Source of the DNA: Bacteroidales bacterium
GTDB lineage: Bacteria; Bacteroidota; Bacteroidia; Bacteroidales; UBA932
NCBI GenBank assembly: GCA_017617715.1
Contig: JAFZVQ010000033.1
Span: 1 to 34,825, forward strand
Direction of reading: 5' to 3'
DNA length: 34,825 bases
A program made the translations under genes and the position numbers. The notes below the pieces were generated by a model. The model was not told where the DNA came from. It saw only the letters and a list, made by a program, of their open reading frames with translations, and did not search any database. Of the stretch, positions 16,759 through 24,344 are shown piece after piece (within the stretch, counting starts at the first letter, position 1; each line of letters starts with the position of its first letter).

Positions 16759-18084
16759 TTACTGATACTGGTGTTTTTGGAACCAGATATCGAACATGTT
16801 GAATCCAATCGAAAAGTTAACGTACGTTTCGCGGATCATATTGTCCTTTACCGTTCCCCTCCGTCCAAAATCCATACCAAGCGTAATTCCGTTGTAGCCG
16901 GGGAGTATTGGAAGAGTGGCACCAAGCGTTATGCCATAAGCATTTACGTGGTTGCCGTCCACCGTGAAATAATCCTGTTTATAATATAGTCCGCCACGGT
17001 AGGTGATCCTGTTGTAGTAGTAGCGGATATCGTTGCGGTTGGGGGTGTATTCAAAGCCTGCGCGGTAGGATTCGGCGACGGTGGTGCCGAACATGGAGAG
17101 GCCCGCGCCGGGCACGAGGTTGCCGGCGAAGCCTTCCCTTGTCTCAAGCCCGCTGCCCGTCCAGTTGGAGCGGGTGTAGTCGAACTCGATGCTTAACTTG
17201 TTGGAGAAGTTGTAGGATATACCGGCTCCCATTTCGCTCGCAAGGCGCACGTCGCCGGGCACCCCGTGCTTGTAGTAGAGGGTGTCGGTCATCACGCTGC
17301 CGGTCGAATAGCGGTAGCTCTCCACGTCGCCCGCCAGCTGGGCCGCCGTTTTATAGGTGCCGCCCACGATGATGGAGCTGTGTTTGCCTATGGGCTGTTC
17401 GTACTGGAGTCCGAATTTGCCGGCAGGAGCGGTCAGCTGGAGTATATGGCCGTTGGAGGCGCCGTTGTAGGAGCTGCCGGAGAAGGTCTCGAGGAAGGTC
17501 TTCTCTATACTGCCGAAGTGGAATATGAATTCAGCGCCGAGGGAGAGGCGTTTCCAGAAGGTCACGCCGCCGCCTATGAAAGCCTGGTAGATGCTTCCCT
17601 TGCCGGATGCCGTGTAGGAGATGTTGCCGGTCCGGCCTATCACGTCCGGGTCGTCGAAATAGTAGCCGTAGCCGTAGCCCGTGTCGCTGTAGGGAAGCAG
17701 CCCTACCATCAGCGCGGAAGAGCGCCAGATAGGGAAGCTTATTATCAGGTTGTTGATATTGAACGTGTTGGACGCGGACCTTGCGTCGCCCTGGCGGAAT
17801 AACTTGTTGTCCTGCAGCAGGGAGTAGTCCGCCATGAACGCAAGGGAGTCGCGGGCAGTCACGGCCGCCGGATTCATAGGGTTGATGTAGCGGTTGTTGC
17901 GGCAGGCTATGCCCACTCCGCCCATGGACTTGTTGAAGGCGCTGCCAGGGGTGGCGAGATCGCCGACGCCGAAGATGGAATAGGGGGTATAACTGCCGTA
18001 GGTCTGGGCCGACAGACCCACACCGGACAGCACAAATATGGCCGACAGCAGTAACTTACTGAATGTTTTTCTTGACATATTCAT
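16759..18084 (-). CDS. FadL/OMPP1-like outer membrane beta-barrel protein
   Basis: A 441-residue protein with a signal peptide ending in GVGLSAQ (about residue 27). The mature N-terminus has the FadL-family flavour: YSIFGVGDLATPG, then MGGVGIAC and NPMNPAAV. Beta-strand-like alternation continues to the C-terminus (NFSIGFNMFDIWFQ). FadL-like channels take up hydrophobic compounds; the ligand here is unknown. Its start overlaps the coaX end by 29 nt, so expression should be tied to coaX. It was placed as an OMP from composition, signal peptide and strand pattern, with no single diagnostic motif, so the exact family is less certain than the location. Confidence 0.75.
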   Translation of the reverse strand: MNMSRKTFSKLLLSAIFVLSGVGLSAQTYGSYTPYSIFGVGDLATPGSAFNKSMGGVGIACRNNRYINPMNPAAVTARDSLAFMADYSLLQDNKLFRQGDARSASNTFNINNLIISFPIWRSSALMVGLLPYSDTGYGYGYYFDDPDVIGRTGNISYTASGKGSIYQAFIGGGVTFWKRLSLGAEFIFHFGSIEKTFLETFSGSSYNGASNGHILQLTAPAGKFGLQYEQPIGKHSSIIVGGTYKTAAQLAGDVESYRYSTGSVMTDTLYYKHGVPGDVRLASEMGAGISYNFSNKLSIEFDYTRSNWTGSGLETREGFAGNLVPGAGLSMFGTTVAESYRAGFEYTPNRNDIRYYYNRITYRGGLYYKQDYFTVDGNHVNAYGITLGATLPILPGYNGITLGMDFGRRGTVKDNMIRETYVNFSIGFNMFDIWFQKHQYQ

Positions 18085-18784
18085 CAGTTATTATCGCCAA
18101 CCCCATCAAACCGAGATTACAAACGACAAATATGGAGTTTTTCATCCGCTTGGCAAAATAAATTGCGTCGCCGCCGGTGAAAATCACGATATTTTCCGGG
18201 TTGGAACGAATGTACCCGTCTATTTCAAACATTATACCTGAAATGATTCCCGACTCTATCGAAGACTGCACGGAGTCTCCCGTGAACTTGCAATCCTGGG
18301 GCATATCCACCAGCGGAAGCGCCTTCGAATAGCGGTTGAGGGCCTTGAAACGGGTGCGGCAGCCAATGGAAATATTCCCGCCAAGATAGCGGCCCTGCGA
18401 GTCAAGATAATCGACGGTGAGCGTGGTGCCGAGGTCGAAGACTGTGCAGGACTTTCCCTTGAAAAGGGTTTTGGCAGCCACCAGCGAGGCGGCCCTGTCG
18501 TAGCTCAGGTAGTCGGGAATGCCGTAGGAAGACAGGGCGTCGGGATGCGACGGGTCAAGTATCATCAGATACTGACAGGAGTCGCGCAGCAGCGCCTCTT
18601 CCTCGGCTGTGAGGTCGCGCACCGACACGACGGCTATCACCAGGGGGGTCTGTTTATCTGTCACGGACTTGATGAAGTCCATGACCTTCTCGCCCTGGTA
18701 CCTGAAAGTCTTGCCCAGCACGGAGTCCTCCGACCAGGCTGCCTTCACGGCGGTGTTGCCTATTTCTATCAATAAATTAGCCAC
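18056..18784 (-). CDS. coaX: Type III pantothenate kinase (CoaX)
   Basis: A 242-residue ASKHA-fold kinase that phosphorylates pantothenate, the first step of CoA synthesis. The phosphate-1 motif reads EIGNT (7-11), YDRAAS (95-100) is the family DR motif, DLGTTLTVD (117-125) is the phosphate-2 block, and a GGNISIG loop (136-141 region) follows. The first acidic residue is Glu where most CoaX proteins have Asp, and the GGxIxPG loop has Ile for Pro, so it belongs to a divergent subgroup; activity is likely but not proven. GTG at 18784 is the start that gives the full first strand. Its end overlaps the OMP gene by 29 nt. A TAnnTTTG box lies 21 nt upstream. Confidence 0.9.
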   Translation of the reverse strand: MANLLIEIGNTAVKAAWSEDSVLGKTFRYQGEKVMDFIKSVTDKQTPLVIAVVSVRDLTAEEEALLRDSCQYLMILDPSHPDALSSYGIPDYLSYDRAASLVAAKTLFKGKSCTVFDLGTTLTVDYLDSQGRYLGGNISIGCRTRFKALNRYSKALPLVDMPQDCKFTGDSVQSSIESGIISGIMFEIDGYIRSNPENIVIFTGGDAIYFAKRMKNSIFVVCNLGLMGLAIITDEYVKKNIQ

Positions 18785-18804
18785 TTTATTTGAGCTACAA
18801 CCTA

Positions 18805-18812
18805 CAAAGGTA
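18805..18812 (-). promoter_or_regulatory. Putative -7 box of the coaX-OMP-TPR-lptC-ppiD operon
   Basis: The minus-strand site TACCTTTG matches TAnnTTTG and lies in the 34-nt gap between mfd and coaX, 21 nt before the GTG start. It could let the envelope operon run independently of mfd. A -33 box would fall inside the end of mfd and is not clear. Confidence 0.6.
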
Positions 18813-18818
18813 CGAATT

Positions 18819-21800
18819 TTATTCCAACTTCGTCAGAATAGCCCTCGCTTTTTCCAAACTGTCCACCTTTCTGGTCACAACTTTAAGCTTTCCTTCGCTC
18901 TGTTTGAGTTCCAGCTGGACCACTCCGGAGTTGATTCTTTCGAGTATGCGGGAGAAGGTGTCGGACTGGAAGTATGGCGACATCTGGTTGGAAATGAAGA
19001 AGGCTATGAACATGCCGTTCTTCACAATTATCTTCTCGAATCCCAGGCGGGTGCCGGCGTTGCGTATCTTCACCACTTCGAAGAGGTTCTCCACTTCCCT
19101 GCTCATGGTGCCGAAACGGTCCTGCAACTGGGTCTTGAAGAGTTCTATTTCCTTGTCGGAATAAAGGGAGTCGAGCTGCTTGTAGATGCGGATCTTCTCT
19201 GCCGTGATGTCGATGTAATCATCCGGAATCATGGCCGGCTGGTCGGTCTCTATGGTGCAGTCGGTGCTGAAACTGCCGCGCCCGCTTTTCTGCACCAATC
19301 CGGTCTCCACTCCGAGTTCATCCATGGCTTCGGACAGTATCTTCTGGTATGTCTCGAATCCCATATCCATGATGAATCCGCTCTGTTCGGCCCCGAGAAG
19401 GTTGCCGGCGCCGCGTATGTCGAGATCCTGCATGGCTATGTTGAAACCGCTTCCGAGGTCGCTGAACTCCTCTATCGCCTTGAGGCGGCGGCGCGCGTCG
19501 TCGGTGAGGGTGGTGAGGGGCGGCACTATCAGGTAGCAGAACGCCTTGCGGTTGGAGCGCCCCACGCGCCCGCGGAGCTGGTGGAGGTCGCTCAGGCCTA
19601 TATTCTGGGCCTGGTTGACAATTATGGTGTTGGCGTTGGGAATGTCCAGACCGCTTTCTATGATGGTGGTACAGAGCAGCATGTCGTAGTCGCCCCGGAT
19701 GAACTCCAGCATACGGTTTTCCAGTTCCCGGGACTCCATCTTGCCGTGCGCCACGCATATCCTCATGTCCGGAATGAGACGGTGGAGTATGTCGTGGATG
19801 GCAGGAAGTTCCTCCACTTTGTTGTGCAGGAAGAACACCTGTCCTCCCCTGTTGAGTTCGTATTCCACGATACCCTTTATCTCATCCTTGTCGAAGAGAA
19901 TTATTTCCGTCTGCACGGGGATGCGGTTGGGCGGGGGAGTGTTGATTATGCTGAGGTCGCGCGCGCCGAGCAGGGAGAACTGGAGCGTGCGGGGAATGGG
20001 GGTGGCGGTGAGTGTGAGGGTATCCACGGCGGCGCGCATCTTCCTGAGCTTTTCCTTGGCAGCCACGCCGAACTTCTGCTCCTCATCGATAACCAGCAGC
20101 CCCAGGTCCTTGAATTCGAAGGATTCGCCCAGTATCTTGTGGGTGCCGATGAGTATGTCGATTTTGCCTTCCTTGACGCGCTGCTTGACGGACGCTATGT
20201 CCTTGGCTGTGCGCAGGCGGCTGACGTAATCCACGGTGCAGGGAAGGTTCTTCAGGCGCTCGGTGAATGTGGTATAGTGCTGCAGCGCAAGTATGGTGGT
20301 GGGCACAAGCACCGCCGTCTGTTTGCCGTCCACGGCCGCCTTGAATGCCGCGCGTATGGCGATTTCCGTCTTTCCGAATCCCACGTCTCCGCAGATCAGA
20401 CGGTCCATGGGACAGGTGTCTTCCATATCCCTTTTGACCGCTTTGGAGGCAAGCTCCTGGTCAGGGGTGTCTTCATACATGAACGAAGATTCCAGTTCCT
20501 CCTGCAGATAGGTGTCGGGGGAGAATGCATAGGCCTTGGACGCCCTGCGCTTGGCATACAGCTGGATAAGGTCCTTGGCTATGTCTTTCACCCTGGACTT
20601 GGCGCTGTTCTTCAGGGTTACCCAGGTCTTGGAGCCGAGCTTGTTGATTTTCGGCATCTCACCGTCCCTGGAGCGGAAGCGGGATATCTTGTGCAGGGCG
20701 TGCACCGACACGAACACCACGTCGCCGTCGCGGTAGGTGATCTTGACCACTTCCTTCATGCGTCCGAAGTCGTCCCGCATGCGCACGAGGCCCCCGAACA
20801 CGCCCACGCCGTGGTCGATGTGTACCACGTAGTCGCCTATGTTGAAAGAATTCAGGTCGTTGATGGTCAGCTGCTCAGACTTTTCGACGGTGCGCCTGAG
20901 CCGCACCCTGTGGAAACGGTCGAATATCTCATGGTCGGTGTAGCAGCATATGTTATCCTGCTTGTCGATGAATCCGTTGTGGATGTTCTTGCCTGCAATG
21001 AACTCAGGTATCAGGCCTCCGTTCTGGGAGAGTATGGACTCTATCCTGTCGAGTTGGGACTGCTTTTCGCCGAATATATAAACTTTGTAGCCGCTTTCTA
21101 TCTTTTCCCGTATGTCTTCCGTGAGCAGTTCGAAATTCTTGTTGAATACGGGCTGGGGGGCTATATTAAAATCAATAGTTTCTTTATTCTGCGCGGACAG
21201 AGGGGTATCTATGAATACCCTGCGGTAGTTTTTGGTAAGGTCGAAGAAAGGGCGCCCCTTATACATATCGGAGGAGTCCATCCACACCACTGCTTCTTTC
21301 GGGAGCAGTTCCAGGATGCTCTGGCCGGATTCGTCACCTTCAGATATAATGTCGGATATTATTTCCGCCTTCCCGCAGGGCTCGACGGACAGCTGCGTGT
21401 TGCAGTCGAACAGGTGGATCTTTTCAACCTCGTCTCCCCAGAAGGATATGCGGAAGGGATGGTTGCGGGAATATGAGAATATATCCACTATGGAGCCCCT
21501 TATGGCGAACTGACCGGGAGCTGACACGAAATCCACCCTCTCGAAACCGCCTGCAGCGAGCTTTTCCGTTATGCTTTCATGGGATATGTTCTGGCCTGTG
21601 CTTATTTCGAAAAAAGCTTCCCTGATGCGCTGACCGGTAGGTATAAGTTCTTCTATAGCATCCGGATAGGTGACTACCAGAAGCCTGGTGCCGTCGTAGT
21701 TTATTAACTTTTCGACTGCCGATGTGCGCTGAACTCCGAGTGAGGATTTATAATTGCTTCTCTCTATGCTCTTTCCGGAAGAAGGGAGAAAAAACACGCA

Positions 21801-22004
21801 GTCGCCTTCAATCTGGGTGTAAAGGTCTGAAGAGCAATACTCCGCAGTCTCCTGATTCGGCAGAATAACGAAATGAAGGCCCTCCTGCGCCGCCTCAGCC
21901 AGCACGAACCAACGGGCGGACAAAAACAATCCCCGACAGAAAACATCCTTGCCGGATTGTAATCTGTCTTCCAGAAGTGAGGTCGATCTTTTGTTTATTA
22001 ACAT
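18819..22004 (-). CDS. mfd: Transcription-repair coupling factor Mfd
   Basis: About 1061 residues. It removes RNA polymerase stalled at DNA lesions and recruits UvrA. The N-terminal part is the UvrB-like homology region. The RNAP-interacting domain follows, with GDYVVHIDHGVGVFGGL (CarD-like, about 390-410). The translocase motor has Walker A in GDVGFGKTE (about 536-544), the DEEQ box in VIDEEQKFG (about 640), a TATPIPRT motif and the LRGRVGRS arginine-finger block. The C-terminal TRCF domain follows. ATG at 22004 was chosen over an in-frame TTG nine bases earlier. It is close to E. coli Mfd (1148) in length. It faces away from ruvB across an AT-rich intergenic region. Confidence 0.97.
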   Translation of the reverse strand: MLINKRSTSLLEDRLQSGKDVFCRGLFLSARWFVLAEAAQEGLHFVILPNQETAEYCSSDLYTQIEGDCVFFLPSSGKSIERSNYKSSLGVQRTSAVEKLINYDGTRLLVVTYPDAIEELIPTGQRIREAFFEISTGQNISHESITEKLAAGGFERVDFVSAPGQFAIRGSIVDIFSYSRNHPFRISFWGDEVEKIHLFDCNTQLSVEPCGKAEIISDIISEGDESGQSILELLPKEAVVWMDSSDMYKGRPFFDLTKNYRRVFIDTPLSAQNKETIDFNIAPQPVFNKNFELLTEDIREKIESGYKVYIFGEKQSQLDRIESILSQNGGLIPEFIAGKNIHNGFIDKQDNICCYTDHEIFDRFHRVRLRRTVEKSEQLTINDLNSFNIGDYVVHIDHGVGVFGGLVRMRDDFGRMKEVVKITYRDGDVVFVSVHALHKISRFRSRDGEMPKINKLGSKTWVTLKNSAKSRVKDIAKDLIQLYAKRRASKAYAFSPDTYLQEELESSFMYEDTPDQELASKAVKRDMEDTCPMDRLICGDVGFGKTEIAIRAAFKAAVDGKQTAVLVPTTILALQHYTTFTERLKNLPCTVDYVSRLRTAKDIASVKQRVKEGKIDILIGTHKILGESFEFKDLGLLVIDEEQKFGVAAKEKLRKMRAAVDTLTLTATPIPRTLQFSLLGARDLSIINTPPPNRIPVQTEIILFDKDEIKGIVEYELNRGGQVFFLHNKVEELPAIHDILHRLIPDMRICVAHGKMESRELENRMLEFIRGDYDMLLCTTIIESGLDIPNANTIIVNQAQNIGLSDLHQLRGRVGRSNRKAFCYLIVPPLTTLTDDARRRLKAIEEFSDLGSGFNIAMQDLDIRGAGNLLGAEQSGFIMDMGFETYQKILSEAMDELGVETGLVQKSGRGSFSTDCTIETDQPAMIPDDYIDITAEKIRIYKQLDSLYSDKEIELFKTQLQDRFGTMSREVENLFEVVKIRNAGTRLGFEKIIVKNGMFIAFFISNQMSPYFQSDTFSRILERINSGVVQLELKQSEGKLKVVTRKVDSLEKARAILTKLE

Positions 22005-22013
22005 CAATCTCAA

Positions 22014-22236
22014 AAAATATGTTTATATCCGGTTGAAAACCCTGTTAATACCGGGACGGAGTTTTTTATCCACAATCCATTATTTTCCGACTAACACTGT
22101 TTTCAACATCTTTTAATTATTCAACTTTCTGATAATCAATATACTTAGTGAATTATTAACATATTAACCAAAGTATAAAAACATCATCAGTTTTAAATTA
22201 AAAGAACTATATTTGTAATTGAAAAGGATTAACGAA
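22014..22236. other. AT-rich divergent intergenic region with DnaA boxes; candidate replication origin
   Basis: About 220 nt without a gene between mfd (minus) and ruvB (plus). It contains a perfect DnaA box, TTATCCACA (22066-22074), a one-mismatch box TTATTAACA (22153-22161), and a weaker TTTTCAACA (22100-22108). The 9-mer GTTGAAAAC near 22032-22040 and its inverse GTTTTCAAC near 22099-22107 flank the perfect box. The stretch from about 22110 to 22215 is strongly AT-rich, suitable as an unwinding element. Gene strand also switches here for the whole window. This is circumstantial; a plain divergent promoter region could share some of it. dnaA itself is not in the window. Confidence 0.4.
22208..22215 (+). 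promoter_or_regulatory. Putative -7 box of ruvB
   Basis: TATATTTG matches TAnnTTTG. Transcription would start near 22222, which leaves a leader of about 15 nt to ATG at 22237 and excludes the in-frame TTG at 22219 as start. No exact -33 TTTG is seen. Confidence 0.6.
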
Positions 22237-23256
22237 ATGTCGGATTTCAACCCCCACAATTCAAACGAGGGCAAAGATAAGGATTTAGATGGAATAATCC
22301 GGCCCCGGGAACTGGAAGATTTCACCGGTCAGGCGGAAATCGTGTCCAATCTCAAGATTTTCATCCAGGCAGCCAAGTTAAGGGGTGAGCCTCTGGACCA
22401 CACGCTGTTCCACGGGCCTCCCGGCCTGGGCAAGACCACCCTCGCGCACATCATAGCCAACGAGATGGGCGTGAACATGAAAATCACTTCAGGTCCAGTG
22501 CTCGACCGCCCCGGCGACCTGGCAGGCCTGCTGACCTCCCTGGAGACAGGCGATGTGCTGTTCATCGATGAAATCCACCGCCTCTCCCCCGAGGTTGAGG
22601 AGTATCTCTACTCGGCGATGGAGGATTATGTGATTGACATCATGATAGACAAGGGCCCTGGAGCCCGCTCGGTGCGTATATCTCTCAATCCTTTCACGCT
22701 GGTTGGCGCCACGACCAGGTCCGGCCTGCTGACGGCTCCCCTGCGCGCCCGTTTCGGCATAAAGAGCGGTCTGGAGTACTACGACACCGACCAGCTCATC
22801 CATATAGTCAAGCGCAGCGCAGACATATTAAAGATAGGTATAGACGACCAGGCTGCACGCGAGATAGCACTTCGCAGCCGCGGTACTCCCCGAATAGCCA
22901 ACGGTCTTCTGAGGCGCGTACGCGACTTCGCCCAGGTGGTGGGAGACGGTCATATAGATCCCGAGATTGCGCGCTACGCCCTGGATAAACTGAATATTGA
23001 CACCCGCGGCCTCGACGCCATAGACAACAAGATACTCCGCACCATTATCCAGACCTTCAAGGGCGGTCCGGTCGGAGCCAACACCATAGCGACGGCCATA
23101 GGCGAAGACCAGGGCACCTTCGAGGAGGTGTATGAGCCTTTCCTTATCAAGGAAGGCTTCATAGTCCGCACCCCTCGCGGCCGTATAGCCACAGAGCTTT
23201 CCTATAAGCACCTGGGCCTTATAAAAGAGCCAGAAGAAGGCAGTCTGTGGGGTTAG
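22237..23256 (+). CDS. ruvB: Holliday junction branch migration ATPase RuvB
   Basis: A 339-residue AAA+ motor that drives Holliday junction migration with RuvA during recombination repair. Walker A GPPGLGKT is at residues 60-67 and Walker B DEIHR at 111-115. The family blocks [18 protein letters not shown] (83-100), [18 protein letters not shown] and the C-terminal winged-helix [17 protein letters not shown] are complete. ATG at 22237 was chosen: the TTG six codons earlier lies before the expected transcription start. The gene is alone on its strand next to the divergent mfd, and ruvA/ruvC are not in the window. After its stop there are only 30 bases before the next small ORF. Confidence 0.98.
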   Translation: MSDFNPHNSNEGKDKDLDGIIRPRELEDFTGQAEIVSNLKIFIQAAKLRGEPLDHTLFHGPPGLGKTTLAHIIANEMGVNMKITSGPVLDRPGDLAGLLTSLETGDVLFIDEIHRLSPEVEEYLYSAMEDYVIDIMIDKGPGARSVRISLNPFTLVGATTRSGLLTAPLRARFGIKSGLEYYDTDQLIHIVKRSADILKIGIDDQAAREIALRSRGTPRIANGLLRRVRDFAQVVGDGHIDPEIARYALDKLNIDTRGLDAIDNKILRTIIQTFKGGPVGANTIATAIGEDQGTFEEVYEPFLIKEGFIVRTPRGRIATELSYKHLGLIKEPEEGSLWG

Positions 23257-23286
23257 TTTTTTTGATTTGAATAAATATTTATTGTT

Positions 23287-23427
23287 ATGGATAGGATAGT
23301 TTTTTATGAGACTCCTTCTGCGAGGGTAGTTTATACACTATCGCAGTGCATTATTTGCGAATCTGAAGTTATTCCGGGGAATAACGGTGCCATGCGCAAT
23401 GGCTATGGCGATGCTGATGAAATTTAA
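23287..23427 (+). CDS. 46-codon small ORF at the head of the surface-protein locus
   Basis: Reading from ATG at 23287 to TAA at 23427 gives a 46-residue peptide. It starts MDRIVFYETPSARVV, has a central CIICES and ends NGYGDADEI. The layout (an aromatic-E-x-P motif near the start, a Cys-x-Ser after about 20 residues and a Gly/Asp/Glu-rich tail) resembles short uncharacterised peptides I associate with Bacteroidales surface-protein loci; that is memory, not a search result. It contains no signal peptide. It ends just before the strong ribosome binding site of the next gene. An 18-bp palindrome (GTTATTCC-GG-GGAATAAC, 23368-23385) lies inside it, so an alternative is a leader or regulatory region. 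Function unknown. Confidence 0.5.
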   Translation: MDRIVFYETPSARVVYTLSQCIICESEVIPGNNGAMRNGYGDADEI

Positions 23428-23433
23428 TAATTC

Positions 23434-23440
23434 GGGAGGT
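23434..23440 (+). promoter_or_regulatory. Strong Shine-Dalgarno site deciding the fimbrillin-like gene start
   Basis: GGGAGGT lies 6 nt before ATG at 23447. Other starts in the window lack such a site, as usual in Bacteroidota, so it stands out. It rules out an in-frame ATG 60 nt upstream, which would be inside the small ORF. Confidence 0.65.
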
Positions 23441-23446
23441 ACTACA

Positions 23447-24340
23447 ATGAAAGCAAGATTTTTAGCACTTTTTATTATTCCCGTCACTATCATCGCATCC
23501 TGTACCAGGGAAAAACCTGAAGTTCCGGAAGATAATCCCGAAGTGGTCACAGAACCTGCCGACTCCGTTTGGCACATTACCATCCAGGCCAGCAAGGGTG
23601 CGGATACCAAGGCGCTTTACTTGGATACTTCCGGCGGAAAGGATGTTCTCAACGCCTACTGGAAGGCTGGCGAGAAGGTTAAAGTGTACAACGGCAGCTC
23701 CCTGCTCGGCACTCTTGACGTAACCCCCGGCTCCGGCGACTATCCCACCACCGCCACCCTGAGCGGCATTGTATCCATCTCCGGCCTGGCCCAGGGCAAC
23801 CAGCTCACCCTTCTCATTCCCCGCGAAACCTGGAACTACACGGGCCAGGTGGGCACCCTGGAGAGCCTCCAAAGCAATTACGACTACGCCACGGCAACGG
23901 TGACGATCAACAATATAGAGACATCCACCAACACCGTCAGTACCACCGCCGCCACCTTCAACAACCAGCAGAGCGTATACCGCTTCGCGTTTAAGAAGGA
24001 CAACGCTGATTTCAGTATCAGGGATTTCAGCATCTTAAGTGCAGGAAACAGGATTGTGAGCGCGACGACGCTGGGCGGCACTCCCACCCTGGGCGGCTTC
24101 ACCGTCACTCCCGCTTCCGCCACGAACGCCCCCCTGTTCGTTGCCATCTGCAATACCGGAACCACTGACGACACCTACAACTTCATCATCACCGGCTCGG
24201 ACGACGCCCTCTACATGGCCACCAAGGACATCCCGGCACGCGTCCTGGACGTGCCCGGCAAATTCATAAGCGCCAAGAATATCAATGCCACCAAGTCCGA
24301 TTTCGCTCCCGTGGATGGCACAACCGACACAGCCCTGTAG
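23447..24340 (+). CDS. Fimbrillin-like surface lipoprotein
   Basis: A 297-residue protein. The signal peptide ends in TIIASC, so C19 is the predicted lipid anchor, followed by a P/E-rich linker (REKPEVPEDNPE). The body has the fimbrillin/Mfa-like pattern: an early ADTKALYLDTSG, a WKAGEKVKVYNG strand, the YPTTATLSG block and a late PGKFISAKNINATK. It has the common two-domain length. It could be a pilus subunit or a stand-alone adhesin; no major/minor pilin operon (fimB-E or mfa2-5) is visible. Next comes the giant GLUG protein gene, 4 nt after the stop, so they are cotranscribed. The start is set by the strong Shine-Dalgarno site at 23434-23440. Confidence 0.75.
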   Translation: MKARFLALFIIPVTIIASCTREKPEVPEDNPEVVTEPADSVWHITIQASKGADTKALYLDTSGGKDVLNAYWKAGEKVKVYNGSSLLGTLDVTPGSGDYPTTATLSGIVSISGLAQGNQLTLLIPRETWNYTGQVGTLESLQSNYDYATATVTINNIETSTNTVSTTAATFNNQQSVYRFAFKKDNADFSIRDFSILSAGNRIVSATTLGGTPTLGGFTVTPASATNAPLFVAICNTGTTDDTYNFIITGSDDALYMATKDIPARVLDVPGKFISAKNINATKSDFAPVDGTTDTAL

Positions 24341-24344
24341 TCCT

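Noticed and set aside
18609-21476. A 955-codon plus-strand ORF opposite mfd
   Set aside because: The Mfd motifs on the minus strand are complete. The plus-strand frame is a by-product of codon bias and shows no signal, repeats or domain.
22219-22236. TTG start for ruvB at 22219
   Set aside because: It falls before the transcription start expected from the -7 box at 22208-22215; ATG at 22237 fits better.
23270-23283. Palindrome AATAAATATTTATT after ruvB as a terminator or operator
   Set aside because: It is all A/T with no stable stem and no supporting context; probably chance in an AT-rich gap.
24285-24344. ATG at 24285 as start of the giant surface protein
   Set aside because: It overlaps the previous gene by 56 nt and buries the signal peptide; ATG at 24345 begins a proper signal sequence.
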